Below are positions 9,149 to 18,370 of a DNA stretch of 50,226 bases, in pieces (positions within the stretch are counted from its first letter, which is position 1; the number at the start of each line of letters is the position of its first letter). Below the pieces are notes generated by a model. The model was not told the DNA's origin, ran no database searches, and saw only the letters and a program-made list of their open reading frames with translations. Position numbers and translations under genes: made by a program. The stretch is from the NCBI GenBank assembly GCA_945883235.1, contig CAMCXF010000022.1, forward strand, positions 1 through 50,226, in the 5' to 3' direction. The DNA is from Phenylobacterium deserti. GTDB taxonomy: Bacteria; Pseudomonadota; Alphaproteobacteria; Caulobacterales; Caulobacteraceae.

Positions 9149-10708
9149 TCAGCGCGCTGATCTGCGCACTGACTTGCCCGCGCCGAGCAGTCTGAAGGGA
9201 TGGGTCCTGGGTTTGGCCCATCGCGTCAGGGCCGCTCGCAGGGTGTCAGGGGACACCGGCTTGACCATGAAGTCGTCCATCCCGGCGGCCAGGCACGCGT
9301 GCCGGTCATCCTCGAACGCATTTGCCGTCAAGGCGACGATCGGCGTGGTGATCCCAGCGACACGCATCCGGCGCGCGGTCTGTTCGCCGGAAAGACCGGG
9401 CATGCGCATGTCCATCAGGATCAGATCGAAGACGCCGATGGCGGCGGCGGCCAAGGCTTCCTCGCCGCTGATGGCGTGCTCAACATCACAGCCCTCGCGG
9501 CTCAGCAGGGCGCGGGCCAGCAACGCGTTGATGGGATTGTCCTCCACCAGCAGGATGCGCGCGCCCGGCGCGGCGGCGGCGGCGATGCGGTCATCCTCGC
9601 GGGGTGCTGTCGTCGACATAGCTTCGCCTGCGGCGACCAGCACGCGCTCGGCCAGCGAGGCTCGCCGCAGGGGTTTGATCAGATATCCAGCGAACCCCGC
9701 GCGGCGATAGCGTGCGATCTGGGTCCGTTCGTCCGGTGCCAGCAGAATGATGGCCGGTCGTTGGAGCGGCGGACGCACTGCGCCGCCGCTGGCCAGATTC
9801 GCGTCCACCAGGATCACGTCACCTGGTTGCGTACGCGTGATCGCTTCGGGCAGGTCGTCGGTGACCACCGCCTTGCCGCCACAGGCCTCGATCTGGCGTC
9901 TGGCCGCCTCCCTAACGATGGGGTTCGGAGACGCCACGCCGATACATCGTCCGGCCAATGCCTGCCCGGGGCCGGCAGCAGAAATGGTGCAAATGGCGGC
10001 CTCGAACCAGAATTTTGCACCGCCGAGTTCAGCCTCGCCGACACTGACCTCGCCGCCCATGGCCCGCGCCAGTCTGCGTGCGATGGCCAGGCCAAGACCT
10101 GTTCCCCCGAGGTCAGCGTGGGTCTGGTCAGCCTGGGCAAAGGCTTCAAAGATCTGGGCGCGGTCGGGCAGGGGGACACCCGGACCCGTATCTTCAACGA
10201 CGAACCGGACGACGCCCGGGGATGACGTATGGGCCGTAACCAGGGCACCACCGCTTTGCGTGAACTTGAGCGCGTTGCCGGCAAAATTCAGCAGAATCTG
10301 TCGCAGGCGGCCTTCATCGGCATGGATGACGGACAGATCGGAGGGGACCGCCCAGGCAATCTCCAGACCCTTTTCCCGCGCCCTTGGCGACAGGAGTTCG
10401 GCAACTCCGCGCAACAGGCCTTCGACATCGGTGTGATCAGCGTGCAACTCGACACGGCCTGCGCCCAGCTTGGCGAAATCCAGTACGTCGTTGACCAGGG
10501 TCAGAAGGTGCTGGCCGCTGTCATGCAGTGCCGAAAAATAGGTCTTCTGCTCTGCTGTCAGTCGCGTGGATTCCAGCAGGCGCGCCATACCCAGCACACC
10601 GTTGAGAGGGGTCCTGAACTCATGGCTGAGCGACGCCAGCTGCTCGGCGCTGATCTGGGCGCGCGTTGGACGGCGTTCGGAGAGGGGTCGTAGCGAGGGT
10701 CGTTTCAT
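9149..10708 (-). CDS. Soluble hybrid histidine kinase with two receiver domains
   Basis: A 519-residue sensor-kinase-like protein with no membrane segment and no N-terminal sensory domain. Order: HisKA dimerisation/phosphoacceptor domain (SHEFRTPLNG, His29), HATPase_c (N145 in NFAGNALKF, G1 box DTGPGVP 173-179, G2 box GGTGLGLAI 201-209), a diverged receiver (about 254-352, possible Asp302 and Lys345), then a canonical receiver (384-494; acidic pocket E389/D390, phosphoacceptor Asp433 in LILMDMRMPG, Lys483). The kinase presumably takes its signal from a partner protein. No cognate output regulator is adjacent except the divergent LuxR-type gene. Input and targets unknown. Confidence 0.88.
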   Translation of the reverse strand: MKRPSLRPLSERRPTRAQISAEQLASLSHEFRTPLNGVLGMARLLESTRLTAEQKTYFSALHDSGQHLLTLVNDVLDFAKLGAGRVELHADHTDVEGLLRGVAELLSPRAREKGLEIAWAVPSDLSVIHADEGRLRQILLNFAGNALKFTQSGGALVTAHTSSPGVVRFVVEDTGPGVPLPDRAQIFEAFAQADQTHADLGGTGLGLAIARRLARAMGGEVSVGEAELGGAKFWFEAAICTISAAGPGQALAGRCIGVASPNPIVREAARRQIEACGGKAVVTDDLPEAITRTQPGDVILVDANLASGGAVRPPLQRPAIILLAPDERTQIARYRRAGFAGYLIKPLRRASLAERVLVAAGEAMSTTAPREDDRIAAAAAPGARILLVEDNPINALLARALLSREGCDVEHAISGEEALAAAAIGVFDLILMDMRMPGLSGEQTARRMRVAGITTPIVALTANAFEDDRHACLAAGMDDFMVKPVSPDTLRAALTRWAKPRTHPFRLLGAGKSVRRSAR

Positions 10709-10869
10709 CTTGCTGCAAAGCTAGACGCAATCGCTTAACGGACGGTCAAACGCTGTTCCGTCGTTGCAACAAATCAGCATCTTCGCGCGAAAACCACGTG
10801 TGAAAGTAGACGTGAGGGCAAAGGCGCTGTTTACTGCAGGCACCGACGCACACGCGCCGCGAGGACCGG

Positions 10870-11619
10870 ATGAATTCTGTCGAGCTTCTCACCCAGCGCG
10901 AACGTGAATGCCTGAGCCTCGTGGACCGGCATTTCAGCTCCAAACAGATCGCGCGCGAGCTGGGCATGTCGAAGAACTCCGTCGATACCTACTGCGACCG
11001 CGCCCGCAAAAAGCTGGGCGTTACAGACCGTTACACGGCGGCCAGACTGCTGCGTGACGCCGCCGATCCTGTCCCGATTGCATCAGGACAGGACACAGTC
11101 AGGACAGACACCCCCGTGCAAAGCTGGCTCGATGGCCGGGCAGCAACGGGAGTCTCCGATGGGTCAGCAGCCGAAATTCGAAAACAGGACGGTTATCGGC
11201 CGGGCGCTTCGCCTGAGGCGGGAAATCGACGACTTCGAAACCAAGTGGCCGACGCTGGCCAAGCGGGAAGAAGCGCTGCCCGGCTTCTCCTGGGCCCAGC
11301 TGGAACGGCAGCTGGTCGATCTCTCAGCGACCCCCGCACAGGCGGACATGGCGCGGCATCTGGTGTCGGCGACCCGCAAGCTGGCACCCTTCAAACCGGC
11401 CGAGATGGTGCTGCGGGAAATTCTCTGTCTGACCTGGGTCTTGCTAGACGAGAACTTCAAGGGCGAGCAAGAGGTTGGCGTCGCCGAAACGATCTGAGCC
11501 CTGCTGCGCGCCTGGGGACAATTGTCGGAATTGCAGTTGTCACGGCAATCGCGTTTGGCGGGATGCTTGCGGGGCTGCACGCACGGGGCGATTTAGCACA
11601 AAATTTACCACAAGTCTGA
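10870..11619 (+). CDS. LuxR-type HTH regulator with C-terminal membrane helix
   Basis: The frame stays open for 249 codons. Residues 5-62 are a LuxR/GerE helix-turn-helix (LTQRERECLSLV...SSKQIARELGMSKNSVDTYCDRARKKLGV). Residues about 97-210 read like non-coding linker because a better-looking gene (11159-11497) occupies the same DNA in another frame. The last 36 residues again look real: RLGTIVGIAVVTAIAFGGML is a transmembrane helix. HTH plus C-terminal anchor is an architecture I associate with Caulobacterales/Sphingomonad regulators. Either the protein truly spans the nested gene, or the nested gene arose inside an HTH-linker-TM gene. Alternatively only the HTH part is used. Confidence 0.6.
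   Translation: MNSVELLTQRERECLSLVDRHFSSKQIARELGMSKNSVDTYCDRARKKLGVTDRYTAARLLRDAADPVPIASGQDTVRTDTPVQSWLDGRAATGVSDGSAAEIRKQDGYRPGASPEAGNRRLRNQVADAGQAGRSAARLLLGPAGTAAGRSLSDPRTGGHGAASGVGDPQAGTLQTGRDGAAGNSLSDLGLARRELQGRARGWRRRNDLSPAARLGTIVGIAVVTAIAFGGMLAGLHARGDLAQNLPQV
11159..11497 (+). CDS. Small conserved-looking protein nested in the LuxR-type gene
   Basis: A 112-residue soluble protein read in the +2 frame relative to the window, wholly inside the LuxR-type gene. It has a strong ribosome site (GGGAG, 6 bases before ATG) and third codon positions rich in G/C, and its sequence is well balanced (FENRTVIGRALRLRREID, DDFETKWPTLAKREEALPG, TWVLLDENFKG), unlike the Gly/Arg/Ala-rich overlapping frame. 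Alpha-helical, no domain I recognise. Possibly acts with the next small gene (11689). Function unknown. Confidence 0.65.
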   Translation: MGQQPKFENRTVIGRALRLRREIDDFETKWPTLAKREEALPGFSWAQLERQLVDLSATPAQADMARHLVSATRKLAPFKPAEMVLREILCLTWVLLDENFKGEQEVGVAETI

Positions 11620-11688
11620 ACGCCCCGGTAACGGGTAAGCGACGACACTCCTCCTGCGATTTAACCCCGTCGCAATTGGAGAGACTTG

Positions 11689-12051
11689 ATGCTCAAAGAA
11701 CGTCGTATGGTCGCCGAGCAGGTCGCCGCAGCCCTGTTTGGAGCCGAAGCCGCGATCGATATCGCCCTCAGCAAGGCTGCCCATCTTGCCGGTGTGATGC
11801 CTGCACTCCGTCAAAGAGCCGGGGCCTCGGCCTTGATCGGTCAGGACGCCCTGGAACGCGCCAGCCAGGCTATTGCCGCGCTGGCCGAAGCCCGCCGCGC
11901 CATCGTTGAGACCCACAAGGAACTCAGCATCGTCCAGGGCCAGATCGGCCTGGGTGCGATCACAATGAACGGCGATGCCGGCGCGAAACCCCCGCCGCAG
12001 GCGCTCGAGACTGACCGCGTGCGCATGCGCAGCCTTCGCATCGCGTCCTGA
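11689..12051 (+). CDS. Small helical protein of unknown function
   Basis: A 120-residue protein starting at ATG 11689, with GGAGAG 7 bases upstream. It is rich in Ala and predicted helical: AEQVAAALFGAEAAIDIALSKAAHLAGVMPALRQ, then ALERASQAIAALAEARRAIVETHKEL, which could form a helical hairpin or coiled coil. The C-terminal 30 residues are polar and probably disordered. No signal or membrane segment. I do not recognise a family. It lies 69 bases after the LuxR-type gene and before a hairpin. Confidence 0.65.
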   Translation: MLKERRMVAEQVAAALFGAEAAIDIALSKAAHLAGVMPALRQRAGASALIGQDALERASQAIAALAEARRAIVETHKELSIVQGQIGLGAITMNGDAGAKPPPQALETDRVRMRSLRIAS

Positions 12052-12059
12052 GACTTAAA

Positions 12060-12077
12060 GCCGTTTCAAGAAACGGC
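12060..12077 (+). terminator. Hairpin after the 11689 gene
   Basis: GCCGTTT and AAACGGC form a perfect 7-bp stem with a 4-base loop, 9 bases after the stop. No T-run follows, so it may be a weak terminator or an mRNA 3'-end stabiliser. Confidence 0.35.
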
Positions 12078-12124
12078 CCTGTCTGCCAAAGTACGGCCCT
12101 CGGCATCAACCGGGGGCCGTAGCC

Positions 12125-12580
12125 TTGCCTACCTACCAACTTCCTATCTGGGTCTGGCCCAGCGCCCTGATGCTGGTCTGCGGACTGGCCTTGTGGCGTG
12201 GCCGTAACGATGAGCGATTGGCCGCGGCCGGTAACCTCGCCAGCTGGGCAATTTCCCTCGTCGTGTTCAAAGCATATAGCGCCGACACGCAGTGGTATGT
12301 GATGGCCGTCGATGTTGCGCTGCTGGCGCTCTACGTCTGGTTGGGATTGCGAAGCAGGCGGTTCTGGCCGCTGTTCGCCGCTGCCTTCGCGCTGCTGATT
12401 GTCGTGACACATCTGGCCCACGCCCTCGACACCGGCGTCAGCGGTTGGGCTTATCTCACGGCCGCGCTGATCTGGAGCTATCTCGCGCTCTTTGCCATCG
12501 GGTACGGGGCCTGGACCGCGCCCTACTATGACGCGGAAACCACGGACCCCGCTGACGCTCCCGGCGCCACTCTCCGGTAG
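12125..12580 (+). CDS. Small four-helix membrane protein, unknown function
   Basis: A 151-residue inner-membrane protein starting at a TTG (12125) with GGGGGCC 5 bases upstream. Four hydrophobic spans (about 5-23, 36-53, 58-78 and 80-102, with a further one at 108-130) separated by short charged loops (WRGRNDERL, GLRSRRFW). The C-terminal tail is acidic and polar. I do not recognise a family. Its last 55 bases overlap the end of the convergent comM gene. Confidence 0.62.
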   Translation: MPTYQLPIWVWPSALMLVCGLALWRGRNDERLAAAGNLASWAISLVVFKAYSADTQWYVMAVDVALLALYVWLGLRSRRFWPLFAAAFALLIVVTHLAHALDTGVSGWAYLTAALIWSYLALFAIGYGAWTAPYYDAETTDPADAPGATLR

Positions 12581-14070
12581 ATCAGCGCCTCGGCGATATG
12601 GACCCGCCGCACCGGGCCACCGCCCTCCAGGTCGGCGATGGTGCGCGCCAGTCTCAGCGTCCGCGTCCAGCCGCGCGCAGACAGCCCACCCGCCTCCGCT
12701 GCACGCGATAGTAGCGCCCGGGCCGACGGATCCAGATCCACGATGGTTTCCAGCCAGTCGCCTTCGGCCAAGGCGTTCAACACCGCGCCGCCGCTGTCCG
12801 CCTCGGCGGCCCGGTCCGCCTGCAACCGCCGCGCCCCCGTGACCCTAGCGGCGGCCTCTGCCGTCCCCTCTGACGGAGCGGGTAACGCCAGGTCGGCGGC
12901 GGTGACCGGCGGCACCTCGATCTGCAGGTCAATGCGGTCCATGAGCGGGCCGGAGATGCGCCCCTGATAATCGGTCTGGCACCGCGGGGCCCGGCCACAC
13001 GCGCCTCGCCCGGTGCCGCCGTGGCCGCAGCGACAAGGGTTCATCGCAGCCACCAGCTGGAACCGTGACGGATAGCGGACGTGGGCATTGGCGCGAGCCA
13101 CCACCACCTCACCGGTCTCCAACGGCTGGCGCAGGCTGTCCAGCGCCTGGGTCCCGAACTCCGGAAGCTCGTCCAGAAACAGCACGCCGTTGTGCGCCAG
13201 GCTGACCTCGCCGGGCTTGGCCTTGTGGCCTCCGCCGGTCAGCGCCGCCATGCTGGCGGAATGGTGGGGGCTGCGGAACGGCCGGGCGCGGGTGAGCTGG
13301 CCTCTGGCGATCAGGCCGGCCACCGAATGGATCATCGAGGTCTGCAGCAGTTCCTCCGGCGTCAACGGCGGCAACAGACCCGGCAACCGCGCCGCCATCA
13401 TCGACTTGCCGGACCCGGGGGGGCCAATGAAGCTGAGGTTATGGCCCCCGGCGGCGGCGATCTCCAGCGCCCGCTTTGCATTCTCCTGCCCCTTCACGTC
13501 GCGGAGATCAGGCACGCGCTCGCCGTCCAAGAGGCTTCCGGGCTGCGGTGGCGACAGGATCTGGGTACCGCGGAAATGGTTGACCAGGGCGATCAGCGAA
13601 GGTGCCGCCAGGATCCGCGTTTCACCGGCCCAAGCCGCCTCTGGCCCGCAGGCCTCGGGACAGATGAGCCCCAGTCCCATAGCTCCCGCAGCCACCGCCG
13701 CCGGCAACGCACCCGTGATCGCCGTGATCCGGCCATCCAGTGCCAGTTCACCGACAGCCGCCCAGTCCTCCAGCACATCAGGCGGGATGATCCCCATCGC
13801 CGCCATGATCGCCAGCGCAATCGGAAGGTCGTAGTGGCTGCCTTCCTTGGGCAGGTCGGCCGGGGCGAGGTTGGCAATGATCCGCTTGGCCGGAAGCGCC
13901 AGGCCCATACCCACGAACGCTGCCCGAACCCGCTCACGGCTCTCTGACACCGCCTTGTCGCCCATGCCGACCAGAAAGAATTTCGACTCGCCGCCGGTGA
14001 ACTGGACCTGTACGTCGACCCGCACCGCTTCGACGCCACTGAAGGCCAGGGTCACCACGCGCGCCGCCAT
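12526..14070 (-). CDS. comM: YifB/ComM family Mg-chelatase-like AAA+ ATPase
   Basis: A 514-residue cytoplasmic protein: an N-terminal Lon-protease-like ChlI domain (GVEAVRVDVQVQFTGG..., SRERVRAAFVGMGLALP), a central Mg-chelatase AAA+ domain with Walker A GPPGSGKSMMAARLPGLLPP and Walker B LFLDELPEF, a CRCG..C zinc-like cluster (NPCRCGHGGTGRGAC) and a C-terminal helical domain. ComM in naturally competent bacteria is a branch-migration helicase needed to integrate transformed DNA; here the role is inferred. Start at 14070 gives the usual MAARVVTLAFSGVEA N-terminus. A perfect DnaA box lies 29 bases upstream. Confidence 0.92.
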   Translation of the reverse strand: MAARVVTLAFSGVEAVRVDVQVQFTGGESKFFLVGMGDKAVSESRERVRAAFVGMGLALPAKRIIANLAPADLPKEGSHYDLPIALAIMAAMGIIPPDVLEDWAAVGELALDGRITAITGALPAAVAAGAMGLGLICPEACGPEAAWAGETRILAAPSLIALVNHFRGTQILSPPQPGSLLDGERVPDLRDVKGQENAKRALEIAAAGGHNLSFIGPPGSGKSMMAARLPGLLPPLTPEELLQTSMIHSVAGLIARGQLTRARPFRSPHHSASMAALTGGGHKAKPGEVSLAHNGVLFLDELPEFGTQALDSLRQPLETGEVVVARANAHVRYPSRFQLVAAMNPCRCGHGGTGRGACGRAPRCQTDYQGRISGPLMDRIDLQIEVPPVTAADLALPAPSEGTAEAAARVTGARRLQADRAAEADSGGAVLNALAEGDWLETIVDLDPSARALLSRAAEAGGLSARGWTRTLRLARTIADLEGGGPVRRVHIAEALIYRRVAPGASAGSVVSAS

Positions 14071-14098
14071 ACCTCAACCCCTTGTATCCAGGCGTAAG

Positions 14099-14107
14099 TT
14101 ATCCACA
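14099..14107 (+). promoter_or_regulatory. Perfect DnaA box upstream of comM
   Basis: TTATCCACA matches the strict DnaA-box consensus. It lies in the 134-base gap between comM (starts 14070, minus) and the end of gshB, so it sits in the probable comM promoter. Single box; no cluster as at an origin. Confidence 0.5.
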
Positions 14108-14204
14108 AGAGAGGCACACAAGTCAGCTCAGATCAAGAACAAATAAAGAACTATTGGGGAAAGTGAGACGTTTCCGTGACTTCGGCGCGTCTCTTACACA
14201 AAAC

Positions 14205-15152
14205 CTAAGCTGTAACCCGGATGGCTTCAATCCGCTGCCACATCACGTCGGTGGCATCGACGCCGGTAAACCGCTTCAGCGCCACGGCGCCGGTGGGCGA
14301 GGTTACGTTGATTTCGGTCAGGTATTCGCCGATCACGTCAATGCCGACAAAGATCAGCCCTCGCGCTTTGAGCTCGGGCCCGATGGCCGCACAGATCTCC
14401 CGGTCGCGGGCGTTCAGCTCCACCGGCTGGGCCTCGCCGCCGACCGCAAGATTGGAGCGAATCTGACCCTTTGCAGGGATCCGGTTGATGGCCCCCACCG
14501 GTTCGCCGTCGATCATCAGTATCCGCTTGTCGCCCCGCGTTACCGACGGCAGGAATTTCTGGACGATGATCGGCTCACGGCCCAGTTCAGCATGCAGTTC
14601 CAGCATCGTGTCGAGGTTGGGGTCATCGGTCAGGTGTCGCGTCACCCCTGACCCGCCCCGGCCGTTCAAGGGCTTCATGACGATGTCACCATGCCGTGCC
14701 CGGAAGTCGAGCACAGCCTCGCGGTCCCAGGTGATCAGCGTTGGCGGCTGAAGGCCTGGAAATTTGGTGACAAACAGCTTCTCCGGCGCGTTTCGCACCT
14801 CGACGGGATTGTTCACTACCAGGGTTTTGGGGTGAACGACCTCCAGGAAGAACGTGGTGTCGATGTAGTGCATGTCGAACGGCGGGTCCTGGCGCAGCAG
14901 GATCACATCGAATTCGGTCAGTTCGACCTTGCGCGGCACCCCCAGCGTCGCGTGACCACCGGCCACGCGCTGCACTGTCACGTCGCGGCCGCGCGCGAAA
15001 ACGCGGCCCTCGTCCATGGCCAGGGTCTCAGCCAGATAGACGAACAAACAATGGCCCCGCGCCTGGGCGCTCTCCATCATCAGGAAGGTCGTATCGCCCT
15101 CGATGTTGATCCCCTCGATGGGGTCCATCTGGACAGCAACCTTCAACGACAT
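14205..15152 (-). CDS. gshB: Glutathione synthetase
   Basis: A 315-residue ATP-grasp ligase that joins gamma-glutamylcysteine and glycine in the cytoplasm. Family features: N-terminal [21 protein letters not shown], the [16 protein letters not shown] segment, the glycine-rich lid [15 protein letters not shown], the [22 protein letters not shown] core, and the C-terminal [19 protein letters not shown]g-binding segment. Length is normal for bacterial GshB. It ends the minus-strand housekeeping run rdgB-hemW-rsmI-yraN-gshB, 79 bases after yraN. Confidence 0.96.
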   Translation of the reverse strand: MSLKVAVQMDPIEGINIEGDTTFLMMESAQARGHCLFVYLAETLAMDEGRVFARGRDVTVQRVAGGHATLGVPRKVELTEFDVILLRQDPPFDMHYIDTTFFLEVVHPKTLVVNNPVEVRNAPEKLFVTKFPGLQPPTLITWDREAVLDFRARHGDIVMKPLNGRGGSGVTRHLTDDPNLDTMLELHAELGREPIIVQKFLPSVTRGDKRILMIDGEPVGAINRIPAKGQIRSNLAVGGEAQPVELNARDREICAAIGPELKARGLIFVGIDVIGEYLTEINVTSPTGAVALKRFTGVDATDVMWQRIEAIRVTA

Positions 15153-15231
15153 GCGAACTTCCCCCGGTTCCGGCTCTGAGCAAATAGGCCGTCGGGGGGC
15201 AGAGCGCCAGCGTACCCGCGGGGAAATGCCG

Positions 15232-15603
15232 TCAGCTACCTCTCCAGGCGTCGGGAATGTGCTGCGGCAACCGACCCGGTGCCAGCGCCATCAGATCAAG
15301 CCGCACTGTACAGCCCTTCAGCGCAGGTCGGTTGGCGGCCAGTTGGGCACCCGCTCGCCGCAGGCGGTCGCGCTGATCGAAGCTGACAGCCTCGAGCGCG
15401 GCTTCAAGCCGGGCGCGGCGTTTGACCTCGACCACCGCCAGAACGTCGCCCCGCTTGGCCACCAGGTCGATCTCGCACAGTGGTGTCTTCAGGCGAAACC
15501 CGAGGATGCGGTAGCCCCGGGCCATCAGCCACATCACCGCCCAGACTTCGGCGCGACGCCCGGAGCGCCGGGCTTCCGCGCCCCGCGCCGCGCGCAGGCT
15601 CAC
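15232..15603 (-). CDS. YraN family protein (UPF0102, nuclease fold)
   Basis: A 123-residue endonuclease-fold protein with the family core [47 protein letters not shown], which resembles the PD-(D/E)XK motif (EIDLV...VVEVKRR). Its function is not established; it is usually found next to rsmI, as here. The ATG at 15603 overlaps the rsmI stop by 4 bases, indicating translational coupling. Confidence 0.93.
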   Translation of the reverse strand: MSLRAARGAEARRSGRRAEVWAVMWLMARGYRILGFRLKTPLCEIDLVAKRGDVLAVVEVKRRARLEAALEAVSFDQRDRLRRAGAQLAANRPALKGCTVRLDLMALAPGRLPQHIPDAWRGS

Positions 15604-16463
15604 CGCTTCAGCTCCATGGCCCGCCGGTAGAGGTCGCGCCGCGACAGCCCCAGGGCCTTGGCCACCTCAGCGGCGGCGTCGGCGGGCTTCAGGCGGGTGA
15701 GTGCATCGGCAAGCGCAGCATCGGCGTCTTCCGCCGTGGCCTCGGTCTCCCGACCGGCTTCCACCAGAATGACGATCTCACCCTTGGGCGCATCCAGTCT
15801 CGGATCAGCTGCGAGGGTCGAAAGTGGCCCGCGATAGATCGTCTCGTAGAGCTTGGTCAGTTCCCGGCACACCACCGCCTCGCGTTCACCGAGGACGGCG
15901 GCCATATCCGCAAGGCTATCAGCCAGCCGCGAGCCACCCTCATAGAACACCAGTGTTGCGCGAATGCCCGCCAGGTCCGCCAGAAACGTCCGCCGAGCCG
16001 CACTTTTCGGCGGTGGAAACCCGACGAACAGGAACCGGTCGGTGGGCAGTCCCGCCGCAGACAGCCCCGCCACCAGCGCCGATGCGCCGGGAACCGGAAA
16101 CACCGCATGGCCTTCTGCAGCCACTTCACGCACCAGCCGATAGCCGGGGTCGGAGATCAGCGGGGTCCCGGCGTCGCTGACCAGCGCCACGCGCTTTCCC
16201 TCTGCCAGCGCAGCCATGGCCTTGGGTCGCGCGCGCTCCGCGGCGTGCTCGTCGTGTCGCTCCAGCTTTGCGGAAATCCCGTAGGCGTGCAGCAGCTTGC
16301 CGGTGACCCGAGTGTCCTCACACAGCACCAGATCCGCCTGGGCCAGCACATCCAGAGCCCGCAAGGTGATGTCCCGCAGATTGCCGATCGGCGTCGCCAC
16401 AACATAGAGCCCCGCCGCCAGCGGCGCATCGTTCAGGACGGGCAGGGGGATCGACTGTGCCAT
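15600..16463 (-). CDS. rsmI: 16S rRNA (cytidine1402-2'-O)-methyltransferase RsmI
   Basis: A 287-residue SAM-dependent methyltransferase that modifies the ribose of C1402 in the 16S rRNA decoding centre. Signatures of the tetrapyrrole-methylase-like fold are clear: AGLYVVATPIGNLRDITLRAL near the N-terminus, CEDTRVTGKLL, VSDAGTPLISDPGYRLVREV, and PVPGASALVAGLSAAGLP. Overlaps yraN by 4 bases downstream; 46 bases separate it from hemW upstream. Confidence 0.96.
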   Translation of the reverse strand: MAQSIPLPVLNDAPLAAGLYVVATPIGNLRDITLRALDVLAQADLVLCEDTRVTGKLLHAYGISAKLERHDEHAAERARPKAMAALAEGKRVALVSDAGTPLISDPGYRLVREVAAEGHAVFPVPGASALVAGLSAAGLPTDRFLFVGFPPPKSAARRTFLADLAGIRATLVFYEGGSRLADSLADMAAVLGEREAVVCRELTKLYETIYRGPLSTLAADPRLDAPKGEIVILVEAGRETEATAEDADAALADALTRLKPADAAAEVAKALGLSRRDLYRRAMELKR

Positions 16464-16509
16464 GCGGGAGGGTTGGCTGTACCGGCCCTGAAAGGCAAGC
16501 GGCCCGGTG

Positions 16510-17664
16510 TCAGCCTATCGCAAGTTCCGTGGTCAGGCGATCCAGCACCCGACGGCCATCGGCGGTGGCGCGCAGGCGTTCGACATCGTCAACCAGCAGG
16601 CCGAGGTCGACGAAATTCCGCACTTTGGGGTGAGCAGGGGATAGCCCCAGGATGGCGACCTCCGTGAACCTGATACCCTCCAGGACCCGCATGCCGCTGA
16701 TCACGCGTTCTTCCGCCACATCCTGGGCCGACAGCGCCTCACGGGACGAAAAGCCCGTCCCGGTCGCGGCAGCCTGCGCGATGTAGTCGCCGGGGCGGTC
16801 GGCGGCGAGCGTTGAGTTACGGGTGCCGTTCAAGGTCAGCCGCCCATGCGCGCCCGGGCCTACGCCGACATAGTCATGGCCCCGCCAGTAGACCAGATTG
16901 TGCCGGGACCGCGCGGTGGCACCCCGCGCGTGGTTTGAAACCTCATAGGCCTCGAACCCATCGGCCTCGAGGACCGCCTGGGTGGCGTCGTAGAGATCGG
17001 CGGCCAGGTCTTCCCCCGGCGGAGCAAACACGCCTCGTCGGATCGCCCTGTCAAACGCGGTTCCGGTCTCGATGGTTAGCTGATAGGGCGAGATGTGTTC
17101 GGCACCCAGGGCGATGGCGGCCCTCAGCGCCGCGGTCCAGTCCGCGGGTGATTGTCCGGGCAAGGCATAGATCAGGTCCAGCGACAGGCGCGGGAACAGG
17201 CGCGCCGCAACCTCCGCCGCTCGTCGGCCCTGGGCGGCGTCGTGATTACGACCCAGGAACTTCAGGGCCGTATCGTCCAACGCTTGCAGGCCCAGCGACA
17301 GGCGGTTCACCCCGGCGTCGGCCAACGCGCCGAAGCGATCCGCCTCGGCATCGGTGGGATTGGCCTCCAGGCTGACTTCCAGATCGGCAGCCGGGGTCCA
17401 CAGACGCCGGGCAATGTCCACGATTTCCGCGACCCGTGCGGGATCCATCAGCGAGGGCGTGCCGCCGCCGAAGAAGATCGAGACCAGTTCGCGCGGGCCC
17501 GTCAGCGCAGCCTGCGCCCTCAGGTCGTCAATGATTGCAGTCGCCAGGCGCGCCGCTTCAACCTCTCGCCCCCTGGCTCTGAGGACATTGAAATCGCAGT
17601 AGGGACAGATTCGCGCGCAGTAGGGCCAGTGGACGTACACCCCGAGCGGTATCAAGGCCGTCAA
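16510..17664 (-). CDS. hemW: HemW, radical SAM heme chaperone
   Basis: A 384-residue protein related to oxygen-independent coproporphyrinogen oxidase, now understood as a heme-delivery chaperone. The radical SAM cluster ligands are Cys16, Cys20 and Cys23 in [11 protein letters not shown]; the fourth cysteine found after this motif in true HemN is absent, as expected for Hem[13 protein letters not shown] and [14 protein letters not shown] are also family segments. The start is a TTG at 17664 whose TTGA overlaps the rdgB stop. Confidence 0.93.
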   Translation of the reverse strand: MTALIPLGVYVHWPYCARICPYCDFNVLRARGREVEAARLATAIIDDLRAQAALTGPRELVSIFFGGGTPSLMDPARVAEIVDIARRLWTPAADLEVSLEANPTDAEADRFGALADAGVNRLSLGLQALDDTALKFLGRNHDAAQGRRAAEVAARLFPRLSLDLIYALPGQSPADWTAALRAAIALGAEHISPYQLTIETGTAFDRAIRRGVFAPPGEDLAADLYDATQAVLEADGFEAYEVSNHARGATARSRHNLVYWRGHDYVGVGPGAHGRLTLNGTRNSTLAADRPGDYIAQAAATGTGFSSREALSAQDVAEERVISGMRVLEGIRFTEVAILGLSPAHPKVRNFVDLGLLVDDVERLRATADGRRVLDRLTTELAIG

Positions 17665-18260
17665 AGCAGAGCGGCTTTCAGCTTCACGAAGGCCCGGGAG
17701 CGATGGCTCATGCCGTCCTTGGTCAGCGGGGCCATCTCACCGAAGGTCAGGCTGTGGCCCTCCGGAACAAAGATGGGGTCATATCCGAACCCCAGATCGC
17801 CGCGCGGCGGGAAGGTCAGGGTGCCATCGACCCGGCCCTCCACCACGACGGCGGGGCCGTTAGGCCAGGCAACAGCCAGCGCGCAGGTGAACCAGGCCGA
17901 AGGGTCCGTCGCAGCGGCTTCCTCCAGTCGCGCCTCGACGTTGCGTATGGCCAGGCCAAAATCCTTCTCCGGCCCCGCCCAGCGGGCCGAGTAGATGCCT
18001 GGCGCGCCACCCAGCGCTTTTACAGACAGGCCGGAGTCATCGGCCAGCGCGACCAGACCCGAGGCGTCGGCGGCGGCGCGGGCCTTCAACAGGGCATTGC
18101 CGACGAAGGTGGTTTCAGTCTCGTCCGGCTCGGGAAGTCCTAGCTCGCCGGCGGCGACCAGGATGAAGCGTCCCTCAAGAATTTCGGCCAGTTCGCGGGC
18201 CTTGCCGGGATTGTGCGTGGCCACCACCAGCCGCGTCCCACGCTCCAGAGTTAACGACAT
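17661..18260 (-). CDS. rdgB: RdgB/HAM1 non-canonical purine NTP pyrophosphatase
   Basis: A 199-residue house-cleaning enzyme hydrolysing ITP, dITP and XTP to monophosphates. Family motifs: [18 protein letters not shown] (substrate-binding THNxxK), [42 protein letters not shown] (metal/active site), and [12 protein letters not shown] near the C-terminus. The start at 18260 (MSLTLERG...) has GGAG 8 bases upstream; an in-frame ATG at 18302 lacks support. First gene of the minus-strand operon with hemW, rsmI and yraN. Confidence 0.95.
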   Translation of the reverse strand: MSLTLERGTRLVVATHNPGKARELAEILEGRFILVAAGELGLPEPDETETTFVGNALLKARAAADASGLVALADDSGLSVKALGGAPGIYSARWAGPEKDFGLAIRNVEARLEEAAATDPSAWFTCALAVAWPNGPAVVVEGRVDGTLTFPPRGDLGFGYDPIFVPEGHSLTFGEMAPLTKDGMSHRSRAFVKLKAALL

Positions 18261-18310
18261 TGATTCACTCCGCCTTGACCGAGCCGGGACCATAGCCTCC
18301 ACCCGCCGTG

Positions 18311-18321
18311 TTGCATTGCAA
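18311..18321. promoter_or_regulatory. TTGC-N3-GCAA palindrome
   Basis: TTGCATTGCAA is a perfect 11-base palindrome in the AT-rich gap between rdgB and the 18449 small gene. It has the TTGC-N3-GCAA form reported for the PHA regulator PhaR. Regulator assignment is inference. Confidence 0.45.
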
Positions 18322-18370
18322 AAGTTTAATATCGTTACTCGATGTTCATTTGATTGAAAAGCAATGTGGC

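Noticed and set aside
14160..14204. GAGACG...CGTCTC hairpin after gshB as terminator
   Set aside because: The 6-bp arms are separated by a long loop and no T-run follows in the minus direction; not convincing.
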